The position numbers were made by a program, and so were the translations under genes. A stretch of DNA of 64,000 nucleotides from Neostapfia colusana. Its lineage: Eukaryota; Streptophyta; Magnoliopsida; Poales; Poaceae. Under the pieces are notes generated by a model. That model did no database searches. It worked only from the letters and a program-made list of their open reading frames with translations, and was not told where the DNA came from. The stretch lies in NCBI GenBank assembly GCA_030760725.1, contig JASWHV010000005.1:93068622-93132621 (forward strand). The letters run 5' to 3'. Position 1 is the first letter of the stretch. Every line of letters starts with the position of its first letter. Below, piece by piece: positions 33,423 to 44,690 of this stretch.

Positions 33423-33496
33423 GCATTGGCAATATCACGCATGAAAAGAGCATATTTTCAAAAACTTAGAGGTATACGAGTGAGGAACATATAGTA
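33423..33496 (+). other. G2 leader, first segment, ending in TSD TAGTA
   Basis: It aligns with 61926-61998 after the G4 PBS. The final TAGTA (33492-33496) is duplicated at 37826-37830 on the far side of L2. Confidence 0.85.
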
Positions 33497-36400
33497 TGTA
33501 AAAGTCCAAAAAATGTTTATGAATAAAAACCAAGGTTTGAGTTCGTATGTGTGGCAAAGACATGAAAAATGGGACTTGCTAAAACTTTTCTTCATGCAAA
33601 GTAATACATGGATGACCATCCAAAATGAGGCTCACATTTTTATTTAAAAGTGTTGAACCAATAAGGAGTTAAATACCTCTTTGCATGTAAGTTTAAAAAT
33701 CAGATTTTAGATTCAAAGTTCACACATGTGGTGACCAAAAACTTTGAATAAGCATGCAGCCATATAGTTGGAATTATAGGGAAAAGTTTTATCACAAACT
33801 TTTCATTTGTAGGGTGGGCTCAAAAATGAGTTAAAGAGAAGCATTTTCAAATTCTAGCGAAATTCATATTTGTCATACATATTCAAACTGAATTTGGAGA
33901 ATTCAAATTCTAGCCACCCTTTTAAACTCAGCATTCTGGGAATTGTGAGGATCAGCTTGAGAAGATATTTGGGAGGTAAATGTGGAGTGGGACGCACATG
34001 TCATAGAGGTAAAGAGGCTGCCTTGCACACTAAGTTTCAGCCTCAGTGGGAGCTTTCCCCGAACAGCTCACGGGAGCCACCGAGGAGCTTGCCGGCGCCA
34101 ACTCCTGCTGCCCTCCCCCACACGCGGGCGCCCAAAGGCGGTTCTCTCGGCGTGTAAATCCCCTCTGAGCAGAGCAAAGACCGAGCTGCCTTCTTCTCCT
34201 CGCAAACAAACCGAGAACTGAGTGCCTCACCGCTGCTGCCTCGGCTTGGTCGAGAAACCATGGAAACTTCACGCCCCCTCCTCCCCGAGCTGCTAAACAT
34301 TGCTCTGAGCTCAGCCTCCACCTCCCTGACCCGAAAGCAAGCAAGCTTCGGCCTCCGGTGCCCGAGAACAACCGCCGCCGCGGCAACCTAGTTCAAGAAA
34401 GTGATCGGGCGCACGTGGGCAGCTCGCCACAGCGGTCTTCACGGCCATGCAAGAGCGGCAATGGGAGCGCACAGCCACCGCGCTGCTCTCATCCAGAGGT
34501 CAGGCCATGCCGTAAGCTATTGACGGCGAATTTTGAAATTTTTCTCCGGCGGCCTCATCCCGAGCTCCCGGTACAGTTCCGTAAAATTCCTCCTCTCCAA
34601 TCCTTCTTAGGGTATCAAACTTGGCACAGAGAAACTGGACTAGCCGGCGATCAATTTCCCTTTTGCATCCATAGCACGAAAACGCCTCAGACCGACGGAA
34701 TTCTAGCTCTTCTTGGGTTGTTCATGGCGGACCCATTCGGTCGCACGATGACAACCTATTTGCAGCCACTCCCGAGCTACTTTGAGGTCGTGCCGATCTT
34801 CCAAGAGCTGCGCTGGTGCTGTAGAGCTCGTCGGCACAGGTTTTGGCGGGCTTGAGACCTTGGGCGACGCTGCCGAACCTCCACAGTAGCTGCCGCACGT
34901 CGCCGGCTATTTTCCGGCCGCAGGCAGCCTAAACCGACCCCACAGCCGTGTTCCTCGGTGCCCTAAACCCCCTGGCGGCGAGTTCCAGTTTGGATGGTGG
35001 CCGGAAACGGCCGGCCGGCGAGCACCGGCGTGCTCCGGCGAGGGGGAGCGCGCGGGCGCCGGAGGGGAGCCGAAGGAAGAAGACGACGGGTGGGCCCCGT
35101 CTGTCAGCAGCAGAAAAATTTAAACCCGTGATCAGTTGTGGCTGGGATCCATGTGTTGGCGCGCTGGGAAGCTATGGCCCCGGTGTGGCCCAATCCTGAT
35201 TGGCTGGGGTTTAAAACAGTGGGTCCAGCCGAGTTTTCAGTAGGGAAAATAATTCCTGGGTTGGCTCAAACTTTGGAAAATCATAGCTCCCTGTAGAAAA
35301 CTCTAATTTGAGTGATTCCAATTGGGTTGGATTCATCTCTCTGAGTTCTATCCAAATATGAACTCAGATTTGTATGAAAGTTAATATTATGTTCTGTAAA
35401 ATTCTTGGAAGGTTTTCTGAAAAAGAATTATTGAGGGAGTTTAGGTTATCCAAAAATCCCCAAATTTTGCCAGAATATTTTTTAGCATAGTGTTGACCCA
35501 CTAGCAAATTTTCAGCTCATTTGAACATCGTTTGTGTATCAATTTGCTAAATGAAAACTACTGTGTTCAAAAGAGTCCAGAAACATTTTCAGAAAATATT
35601 TCCCACTTCAAAAATCGATTTTGAGCAATCCATAGCTCCAAAAATCATAGGAAAATTTAGGCAAGCTCTCTGAGACATACTTTGAATTGTAGTTCACTTA
35701 ATTTGGCATGAAAATGCACATTACTTCAGAATTAATTCTTTTGCGTACAAATGCTTAAAGAATTGTTCTGGGAGGACTACTCAAGTAAAAGAGCTGAATT
35801 TTGGACCAGATTACTTTCATGTGACCAAGAACTCACATGTAAGTTATCAGCTCAAGTTGAGCCCTTGAACTCCCTGTTCTTATTCTCCATACTTATGTAT
35901 ATGTGAAATTACATAAGAGACATGATGAGAATTATGAAGAACACAAGTTAACTCCACATTAGCTACAATTTGGCAAGCTAAATCCTTAGGTAGTATAGAA
36001 GCTGCTGTAAAACTTTTGAAGCCATTGGAGTTCTTGTTCTTCAGTGGCACTCAAATCCTTTCAGTTTATCTATTAGGTTCATTAGGGAAAATGGTTAGTC
36101 TATAGCTAAGGCCTTAAGGTCAATTTAGTTTAAATCTGTTTCGTTGCACAACAGAGGCAAACCAATCCATTCTTGGCTTTTCCACACAACCTCTGTTCCT
36201 AAGAAATGAATTCTATAACTTCTTTCCATTAGAGTCTATAAAACATATGCTTATGCATTTCAATAGGAACCACAACGAAGGGGATTCAAAGGAGTGATTC
36301 ATCGAAGTGGATCAAGCTCCGGAGAATCAAGGGTGGATCTGCAAGGACACTAACTGTTTATATACGACTACCTTGCGAAACAGGCAAGCTCCAGTTTGCA

Positions 36401-36571
36401 TTTAACAGCTATTAAGTTTTTATTTTGTATTCACCTTTGGTTAAGATTTGAATTGTGCATTAGGTCTAGTGTTTGATACTCCTCTTGCATAGCCAAATGA
36501 CCCATGGAGTATTGGGTAGATGTCTTTCACCGTGTAGAACTGCCATGCGTAAGTACGGTTCGGTAGAAGGT

Positions 36572-36590
36572 GAGTGGTGAGATGCTACTC
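36572..36590 (+). other. LTR hairpin A (L2)
   Basis: GAGTGG and CTACTC pair with one G-U wobble around a 7-base loop. Confidence 0.5.
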
Positions 36591-37580
36591 GCAGAGTTAG
36601 GAACAACAGGGGCATACGAGATTGGTTCATAAATGAATTAGCAAGTTAAAGTTGAGACCGGAAGGTCGTAAGAGCAGCAGGACATAGGGGCCTGGGTGCT
36701 ATAGACCTGTCCATGTCGGTCAAGGACCGATCCGTATGCGGCCCTGTTGAACAAGTTTGAGTTGTGTACCGGACTCATGCTGGCTATATGGGACCCAGTA
36801 AACCGATGTACCTCGGGAAGCTGTCGTTGGGACTTTTCAGGTCGCCTCAGGCGGACGGCCGGTGTGCAGTATGTGGGGAACATTATCATGACATCTCATG
36901 TCAGTAGGTGCACCATGAGAGTGGCTACTGTATGGGGCGACTTGATCGATTCAACGGGGGTGAAACAGGAGAAAGGCTGCCACGTATGACGTCAGTGATG
37001 GTTGTTGTAGGCAACGTCGAGTACGGGCGTACGTGTCGTGTAGTCCGGGTTTTATTGATTCGAATCACCGTCGCTCGCGGAATGGACCGAGCATACTTGT
37101 TCTCACAGTCGTGATGCAGTAAGAACTTGCATGAGAAAGGAACTAATCATATTGATTGAAAGTATCATACTAGCTTTGTATTGGATCTTGATGAATAGGC
37201 TAGTGCAAACTCGATTCTTTTATGCCGTGAGCAATTTACATCGGGGGAAAGCGTTTCTTGTTTGATTGTGGACTCCCGATGTGGCGTGCCCAAGGTTACA
37301 TAAAATTTCTGCAATTAATACCTGAAAGTAAGGATTCACTTTTAGGCGAGTTTAATTATACTTATGCCATCCTATTTTAGGTTCATAACCTCACATAGAG
37401 TTTCATGTTTAGGGTGATGGTTAAGTCTTGCTGAGTGTTATGCTCATGGATGCTATCCGAGTTTTTTTGCAGGAATTTGACTTCATGCTTAAGAGAAGGG
37501 ATGCCGATGAGACTCGGGAACCTCCGAATGCTTACTCAAAGAGCATCCTCGCCGCTGTAGACTGTCTTCGTGTTGCTAGT

Positions 37581-37611
37581 AAGAAACAGTCCGCGGGCTG
37601 GACTGTTTCTT
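37581..37611 (+). other. LTR hairpin B (L2)
   Basis: AAGAAACAGTCC and GGACTGTTTCTT form a perfect 12-bp stem around the loop GCGGGCT. It is the longest perfect version in the window. Confidence 0.7.
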
Positions 37612-37825
37612 TGTAGCCAAATTAGAGATGAGTCGTGAGAGTTAAAGTCTTCCGCTGTAGTTTACTCTGATATACGTATTTGTAAAACATTCTTGTACGC
37701 TTCCGCTAAACTATTTATGTAATATGATGTGTGTTTTGTCGACCCGTATGCTGTTGGGTGCCGCATATCACGGCACCACCCGACGAGGTCCTGTCCCCTC
37801 ACATCGTGGTATGCGGGCTGTGCCA

Positions 37826-39132
37826 TAGTATGCCCACATAAGGAGTATTATTAGAATAGTTACTTAAGGTGGCAAGCTAACAGCGTGTTAATCATTCAAC
37901 ATTTCAATTCTGTAACGACGCACCTACGTGGAGGTAAGAATGGTAAGGAACGCCACCGAAAGCGGATCAATTTCGGTTAGCTCCCCAATATGAGGAAAGT
38001 AGTGTGGGATGTCCCGTTCAGCAATGGACGGGAAGTGAATATGTTTTCTAAGACTCTTCATGTTTTAGAGACATATGAATGGCAATAGCCTCCAGTGCGC
38101 AAACACAGGGGCAAGAGGAGGAGACCCCATCGCGTGGTTTGTAACACGTAGTGTGTTCTCTAGGACTCTTCATGTCCTATGAGGCATACAAAAGTGCTGT
38201 TCCACCGGTATGCTTTATTGCAAAGGTTTGGAGCCCGCGTTGGGTGGTGAATAACCCAATCATGTACCTTGAGACGTGGCTTGACTCAAGGACGGCCCGT
38301 ATGTCAATGATACGGGGCGTATGTTTTTACTATGAGATAGACCTGCCTGAAATGATAAACCAATGTGTGCATCATTATTGAGTGGTTTTCTGCAGGTACA
38401 TTAACCACGTTAGAACACGTCGTGTATAAAAACCGTTTGTGAGGGATCGTTTTAGTGCCACCACTTGAGACGTATATGCCGGTATAAAGCCGGTTAGGAT
38501 TTTTAATTTGGTGAGGAAACGTAGTACCGTGATGTGTTTTGAACTGCATGAAAAAGAAGGTTTGAAAAGCAAAAGAGTAAATTTGGAGTCTAGGATTCTA
38601 TTAGGGGTTAATGAACTCCTATATTGAACTAAGAGTCAATTGGGAGTATATATTTATTCACAAAGACTTAGGAGAAACCTCCCCTGTTTTCAGCAGAATT
38701 TTGCTGAAGTTGAACAGGACATAACTTTTTATTGGTTGAACCAATGGAGATTTGTGATACATTTCTGGAAATATATTGAAGTCCTCTACAACTCTTCAGT
38801 AGAACTCCAGATCATAATGACCCTCCAAATGGATGAAATTCTCAGAGAAGTGTGAACTGCCCATAAACAGGGCAGGCACAAATTGCTCTCTGGAAATTTC
38901 TGTATTTCCACCATAACTTTCTGTAGAAAAAATTCTAAGGGTCAAGTAATACACCGTTGGAAAGCTTGTGATATATGCTATGGATTTGTAGTTCAAAGTT
39001 TCTCCAGATTTGGAGTTTAATTGTATGAAATCTTGCGGACAAAACAACCACTTTCAAAGGAGGTGCTGTCAAAATTGTTCCAGATTTCTGGTAAGTTTGA
39101 AATATCACAACTTTTGATCCAGAACAGATATG
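37826..39132 (+). other. G2 leader, second segment
   Basis: Non-coding leader between L2 and L3. It begins with TSD TAGTA and ends with TSD ATATG (39128-39132). It shares blocks with the G1, G4 and R0 leaders, including the ACTCTTCATGTC block near 38166 and an acceptor-like GGTTTTCTGCAG ending at 38395. Confidence 0.82.
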
Positions 39133-39338
39133 TGTGGGGACCACCCCGTGGTTCACCCACTCCAAGATCGCATAGGGTGGTGCAGTGCGATGCGGCACCC
39201 AACAGCACACACAAAAAGAATAAAGAACAACATATAAACTTTTATTTGATATAAAACAGCGGAAGTCTTTTACAAAACCTAATTAACAGCGGAAGTTATA
39301 TACATAGTTGCTCTCAAACCCTAACTAAGCAAAAGTGC

Positions 39339-39360
39339 AGCTGTCCAGCCCGGGGACGCT
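39339..39360 (-). other. LTR hairpin B (L3)
   Basis: On the minus strand AGCGTCC pairs with GGAC-A-GCT, one A bulged on the 3' side, around the loop CCGGGCT. The bulge is on the same side as in the G2 LTRs and G4. Confidence 0.5.
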
Positions 39361-39386
39361 ACACACTAGCAGCATGGAACCGGAGA

Positions 39387-40638
39387 TCACGGCGGCGTGC
39401 AGGGCTCCAGCTCGGCCGTGTACCCCGACGGGGGCATCGCCTCGTCCTCGGAACCTTCCTCATAACTCTCACCTGCACACAGCTCAAATATTGCAACCGT
39501 GAGCACGAAGGCTCAGCAAGTCTTAACCGTCAACCCTAGGCATGGAACTCTACGTGCAAGGATATGTAAGATGGGAAAAGGAATTCGCCATAAAGACACG
39601 CCTATAAGTTGATCCTTACTTTCAGTTTTATAGCAGCAGATTCATGTGCCTTAGGCAGCCCTCACATCGGAAGTCCACAATCAAACAAGAAACGCTTTCC
39701 CCCGATGTGGAGATGCCGAAAGTGGAATATAAACTTAATTAGCTCTATATCTACAGCAATCAAGGTATTCAAGACATTAAGATCAATACAGCATTTTCAG
39801 TTGGCTTATTTCACTTCTTACTACGTCACAGCGCAGTGAACAAGCGGGTACTCAAATAACCGCGAGGGACGGTGATTGCAATCAAGACACACCCGGATAA
39901 CACGTTACATACACCCACTTTCAGAAGCGTGATTCCACACCCCTTCCTACTCTGTTGTATGCAACAACCTTTCAAAGGCAACCCAAATGCCGAACCGGTC
40001 CATCCGTAACGGGTAGGACGTCCCCGCGTGGAGCGTGACTGTGCCCACCGGCAGATTTACACCTTGCTACCCTCAACCCACTCCTATTTACGGTTGGGTA
40101 ATCCTCGACACCCAGGTTAACCAATTACATCGGTTTCCTGGTTCCCATATGCCAGTATGCATCCGGTACTGTTCGATACTTGTCCAGCAGGGCCGCACAC
40201 GGACGGTCCTCAACCGACACCAACAGGGCTAAGCACGTGAGACCTCTGCTAACTGCATCCTATCCCCCTGCTGGGCCTCATTTTCATACAACTCAAGCCA
40301 TTATCTACCTCTTTTCATCCCGTGCAATAAGTACTATCTCGCGAGTAGCTTCCAACCACTCGACTTCTACCGAGATCCTAAACATTAGCATGGCATTCTC
40401 TACTCGTCGAGTCTGTAAACTACCCAACCCACCATAGGATTTTAAGAGGCTATGCAAGTGGGTTTCAATCACCCTAACTCTAATGCAAACATTCAACCTA
40501 GACATAAATGATACAAATGAAAACTTTATAAAAGGTAGTTAAGTGCAAACCGGGGCTTGCCTGGTTGCGAGTTAAACGGAAAGTCAGCTTCAGGTGGGAG
40601 GACGTCCAAGGGCTCCGGCGTATCCTCTACTTCGGTCA
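39387..40638 (-). CDS. LTR-embedded spliced mini-ORF (L3, minus strand)
   Basis: Minus-strand exons are 40638-40561 (78 nt, one codon shorter than in G1 and G3) and 39472-39387 (86 nt, ending TGA). The intron is 1088 nt with donor CCAG|GCAAGC and acceptor GTGTGCAG. Entry phase, exit phase and the Gly at the junction are the same as in G1, L1 and G3. Visible pieces are TEVEDTPEPLDVLPPEA and GESYEEGSEDE, ending AELEPCTPP. Much of the surrounding sequence is too diverged to align by eye, so the shared frame is unlikely to be mere recent copying. Function unknown. Confidence 0.5.
40342..40362 (-). other. LTR hairpin A (L3)
   Basis: On the minus strand CGAGTGG pairs with CTACTCG, one G-U, around a 7-base loop. 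Confidence 0.55.
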
Positions 40639-43197
40639 CTAGTATGAAATGTAATAAAATACATGTATAAGTATTAAGGATTTATAAGAATTGGACTTCT
40701 ACTCATAGCTACTGCTATTTAAAATCCTTAATTGGCTTTGGGATTTTTACAGTGGATACTAGACTTTCTAAGGATGATTTGAGCCAACATTGGAGACATG
40801 TCATTGCATAATGTAGTCTTTAAAATTCCTACAAGTACAATGCTTATCTGAATTTTTGAGCCCAAATCAGGAGCTTGACATAGCTAATGGTGGAAGATCT
40901 GATTGGGGTAAGTCACCATGGTTCTAACAGAATTTGTTTCACCATTTTTGGAGCTACCATCAGAGAGATATGAATTTTTTTGAACTTAAACAGGAGTTCT
41001 GAAAAAGCTTCTGTTTAAATTGAATTTTCCAAATAAAAGCTGAACATGGGAAGGTAATTTGACCTAGAAAATGAACTCCAATGAAGCCCAAATTATTACT
41101 GGAGATCAGTATCTATGAAGAGGATTTGCTGCCCAAATTTGGGAATGTTTCATAAAGAATTGCTCCTGTAATAAATCCCTAAAGGATTTACTAAAAACAA
41201 TTCTACAGAAATTCCTGGGCATTTTCATAGCCAAAATTTGGTTTCTCTGTGAATTACTCCTCATGAGGATTCCAACAAAATTGGTTGCACTCTTTTTGGA
41301 GTTTTCTACACAAAGTTATGGGCTTACAAAGATCAGCTAATTTCTGGAATTATTTCCCTAATAAAAACTTCAACCCACTGTTCTAACTCGAGCCAGTCAG
41401 ATTTTTGCAACACCGGGGGCTACGGGGTTATTCCCGTGCAGCCGCACCAGATCCGGCGCCACAAACCGATCCTCGCACGCACCCGGAGGCTGACCGGTGG
41501 GACCGACCCTCCTTCGTCTTCCTCGCGCTGCCCGCGCCTCCCGCGGCGGCGCACGACGGCGAGGCTCGCCGGGACGGGGTTCCCGTGGTCCAAACTTCGT
41601 CAAACTCACCGCTCCCCCATTTTTAACCGCGCTGAACACTGTGGGAGGGTCGCCGGCGGCCGTGGCTCACCGGAAACCATCGCGCACCGGTGACAGCAAG
41701 GTTTTGAACTCCGGCGAGGTCGGGAACCCTTATTCCTCTATCATTCGATCGATTCTTGGGCTCTAGAGCATCAGTGAGTGATGTAGGAGCCCGTAAGGGT
41801 CCTGGCCGCCGGTGAAACTGCCGGCAACCGAGGGCTCCACGGCGACCCGAGGTGCTTTTGCACCAGCGACTAAGAAAACAGCTAGGGATCCCTCGTTTCT
41901 TGATGTTTTTGCTTGGTTCTTCGTCGAGGAGGGCGTTAGGAAGTAGAGAAGCTCCGTGCAGGCTTACTCGAGGTCTAAAGGATCGAGCACCACGAATTTT
42001 TGGCTAGACCGCGCACTACCCGTCGGTGTACCGTTTGGGGAAACGGTGAAATTCTCGCCATCGGTCCTAGCAAACGCTAAACGGCCTCCGGCTGCACGAC
42101 CAGGACATGTCCACGCACCTTTCTTGTATAGGAAGTCGGGGGAGAGGGTGGTCGGATGCTGCTGTCGACGGAGAGCCGAAACGGCGAGGTCCGGGCACCT
42201 TGAAGCTTTGGCGCCAATCCGCGTTTCTCGAGCAGTTCGGACCGGCAAACCTCGAAGGGGCCTTGGCAAGGGCTAGAGCACGTCCAGGCGATGCTCTTTG
42301 CTGTGGAGCGCTCGAGCAATCGAGCTTGGAGGGCTGTGGTCGATCGGAGAGAGCTGAGCGGTGGTGTTCAGCGGAAATGAGACTGTCGCGGTGCTGCACG
42401 AGCTGAGGAGGAGGAGAAGTAGCGCTGGGGGTACTCGGGCGGCCGCTCTTATCGCCCACGCGCACGCGCCGACGTCGGCCAGCGAGAACCAGCTCGGTGG
42501 CTCGGTGAGGACGTCGGGGGGAGCGCTTTTCCGGGAGCTGGCGCGCCGCGATCACCCGGGAACAGAGAGAGAGAGGGGAAAACAGTCGGTTGTTTGCTTT
42601 AGGTGGCTGACAATTGGGCCCCACCTCCCCCTTTGTTTAGTCAAACTTTTCTGATATTTTTCCCTCCAGCAACTCAACATTAAAAGCTTTACTTCATCCC
42701 AAAGTTAAGTTTGAATTTGCAGAATTCAAATGGTTTGTTCTGGTGTAGGATTTGAATGGGGTTTGATCATTTGAATTTGAAAAGGAGTTTGAATTCTCCA
42801 CTTTGTATTGCCTCAAAAATATAGAAAACCAGCTCCAAAATTTCCAATTTTTGGCATGGCTGCTTATTCAAAGGTGGAGAACACATTTGTGGAACCCAAT
42901 TTTCAAATTGAGGGAATTGGAATTTGAAACTGAATTTGAAATTCAGATTATAGGGCTTCTCCTTTTAATCCCAAACAAATATTAAAACTCCTCCAAATGA
43001 GCTGAAATTTGGAAGGTTGAATATTTGGACTATGAAGATCCAAGTTGTGCATTTAGATCTCCATGTTTGGAAGTTTTGGGAAGTCTAAACCCTCAGTTTG
43101 AACTCACACTTATTATACTTCAATGTTTTAATTCCCCTCATTTTTCATAAGTGTACATGAGCTGAATTTTCTTGCTACCACTTTTGGGGATTTTACA

Positions 43198-43612
43198 ATA
43201 TGAAGGCAAATAAATACTCGTTGGAAAGATATTGAATTTAACTATAACTTTGATATTTAACTTGAGACATGAAATTGCCATTTTGATATTCAAATTCTGG
43301 GATTAATTTCTATTGGTCATTCTGAACAGAGTACTGCTTATTGCCTATGTAACTTAGGACTTGTTGTGGACAGGGATGTTTTAGACTTCTCTAGCTCCAT
43401 AACATGTTCTTGAGTTATTTTTCAGTTTGTCCTACTAATGGAATTAAGGGTTTGGACAAACTTGCTCACGTTTGATAGATTTCAGAATTTTCGAAACCCT
43501 GGTTAGATTGTGTAGTGCTGCAATATCTATGTGATGCTTTTACGGTTATGTTTTTGAATTCAAGTTGAGTTTAAACTTTGAATTTTAACCGTAAATTGCT
43601 CATTCTTGCAGC
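43198..43612 (+). other. G2 leader, third segment
   Basis: It starts with the right copy of ATATG and ends in CATTCTTGCAG, a good 3' splice-site match, one base before the gag ATG. No ORF. Confidence 0.82.
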
Positions 43613-44690
43613 ATGGATCGTGTTCCTTCCAGGAGTGAGGTTGGTGAGTCGAGTCACGGTGAAAATAATTGGCCACGACAAGAAGTGCCGACATCATCAA
43701 CTGGATTGGCGGAAATCTTGGCAAAGATGGCTGAGTCTCTGGATCTGTTGGTGCGACAAAGCGTACGACAGGAGACACTACAGCAAAATCCCCCGCCAAG
43801 CACTTATCTGGATTTCTTAGCAAGACAACCACCGATTTTCTCGGAAGCGAAAGAACCGTTGGATTCGGTTCATTGGCTCCAATGTATTGAAGCCAAGTTT
43901 GATATGCTTCAGTGTGATGAATATCAGAAGACTCTATTTGCCGCTCAACAACTCCATGGAGCCGCTGGAGCTTGGTGGGTGGAGTACATCGCTACTCTTT
44001 CTGAAGGTCATCGAGTGACGTGGGATGAATTCCGGAATGTTTTCCAGGCACGTCACATTTGTTCAGGAATTCTACGAACAAAGTATCAAGACTTTCTAGA
44101 GTTAAAGCAAGGAGAAAGGAGTGCGTATGAGTACTTCAAAGAGTTTTAAGACTTGATGCAATACGTCACTTATATGGTAGACTCGGAAGCGTTGAAGTGT
44201 GAATATTTCTTCCGAGGTTTGAATGTCGAACATAAGGAACAAGTGACCTTGTTCAATAACGGTGTTTACAATGAGTTGGTAAATGCCGCTATCATTAAGG
44301 AAGACATGCATCTTCATTGTGAAGCGGAGCTGAATAGAAGTATACCGCCAGACAGCGATATCGAGGTTCATCCAAACTATCGACTGCGGTATTACTCGCC
44401 AGTTAGGCAACAAATTCAGCCTGTGGTGCAACTCTTACAACCACGGCTGTAGTTACTAACTTATGAGCCTCCACCTTAACAGCAGCGGTCAGAAATTATT
44501 CGTGCAACCGTACCGCAACCAGCTACGCACGAATTATCTCCACCTCATGTTAGTAGAGAGCTGAGGATTTCTGCAGCATGAAACCGTCGTGGAGCTGAGT
44601 AGAGCCACACTTGTGTGTCATCTCATCAATGCTCAGATCAGCACCATGAACCTTCAAAGAAGAATCTTTCAAAAGCTGGCAGGGTTAATT
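43613..44690 (+). pseudogene. G2 gag
   Basis: The ATG at 43613 follows CATTCTTGCAG-C. The Gag core is recognisable (PLDSVHWLQCIEAKFDMLQ, GAAGAWWVEYI). In-frame stops lie at 44147-44149, 44450-44452, 44477-44479, 44579-44581 and 44600-44602. The place of the zinc knuckle holds no CX2CX4HX4C motif, so nucleocapsid function is lost as well. Confidence 0.88.

Larger units (their letters stand above)
33497..37825 (+). repeat. L2: forward solo LTR (4329 bp) with TSD TAGTA
   Basis: It starts TGTAAAAGTCC and ends GTGCCA, with the 5-bp duplication TAGTA on both sides (33492-33496 and 37826-37830). Removing it joins the leader into a sequence matching the uninterrupted G4 leader near 61990. It carries the LTR plan of the other families: a GC-rich block (about 34030-35200), a GC-type donor at about 36383, hairpin A (36572-36590), an acceptor-like TTTTTTTGCAG ending at 37471, and hairpin B (37581-37611). 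The spliced frame here meets a stop right after the junction, so the mini-ORF is not conserved. Confidence 0.92.
39133..43197 (-). repeat. L3: reverse solo LTR (4065 bp) with TSD ATATG
   Basis: The plus-strand ends are TGTGGGG and TTTTACA. ATATG is duplicated at 39128-39132 and 43198-43202. It is inserted in reverse into the G2 leader, and excising it restores alignment with the G3 leader near 52270. L4 (63797 onward) starts with the same bases, so it is the same family. It contains the mini-ORF, hairpins A and B, and a GC-rich block (about 41400-42620) with non-conserved open frames. Confidence 0.94.

Noticed and set aside
37806..37820. PBS-like TGGTATGCGGG near the end of L2
   Set aside because: The TAGTA duplication places the LTR end at 37825, after this stretch, and only the first six bases match the tRNA complement.
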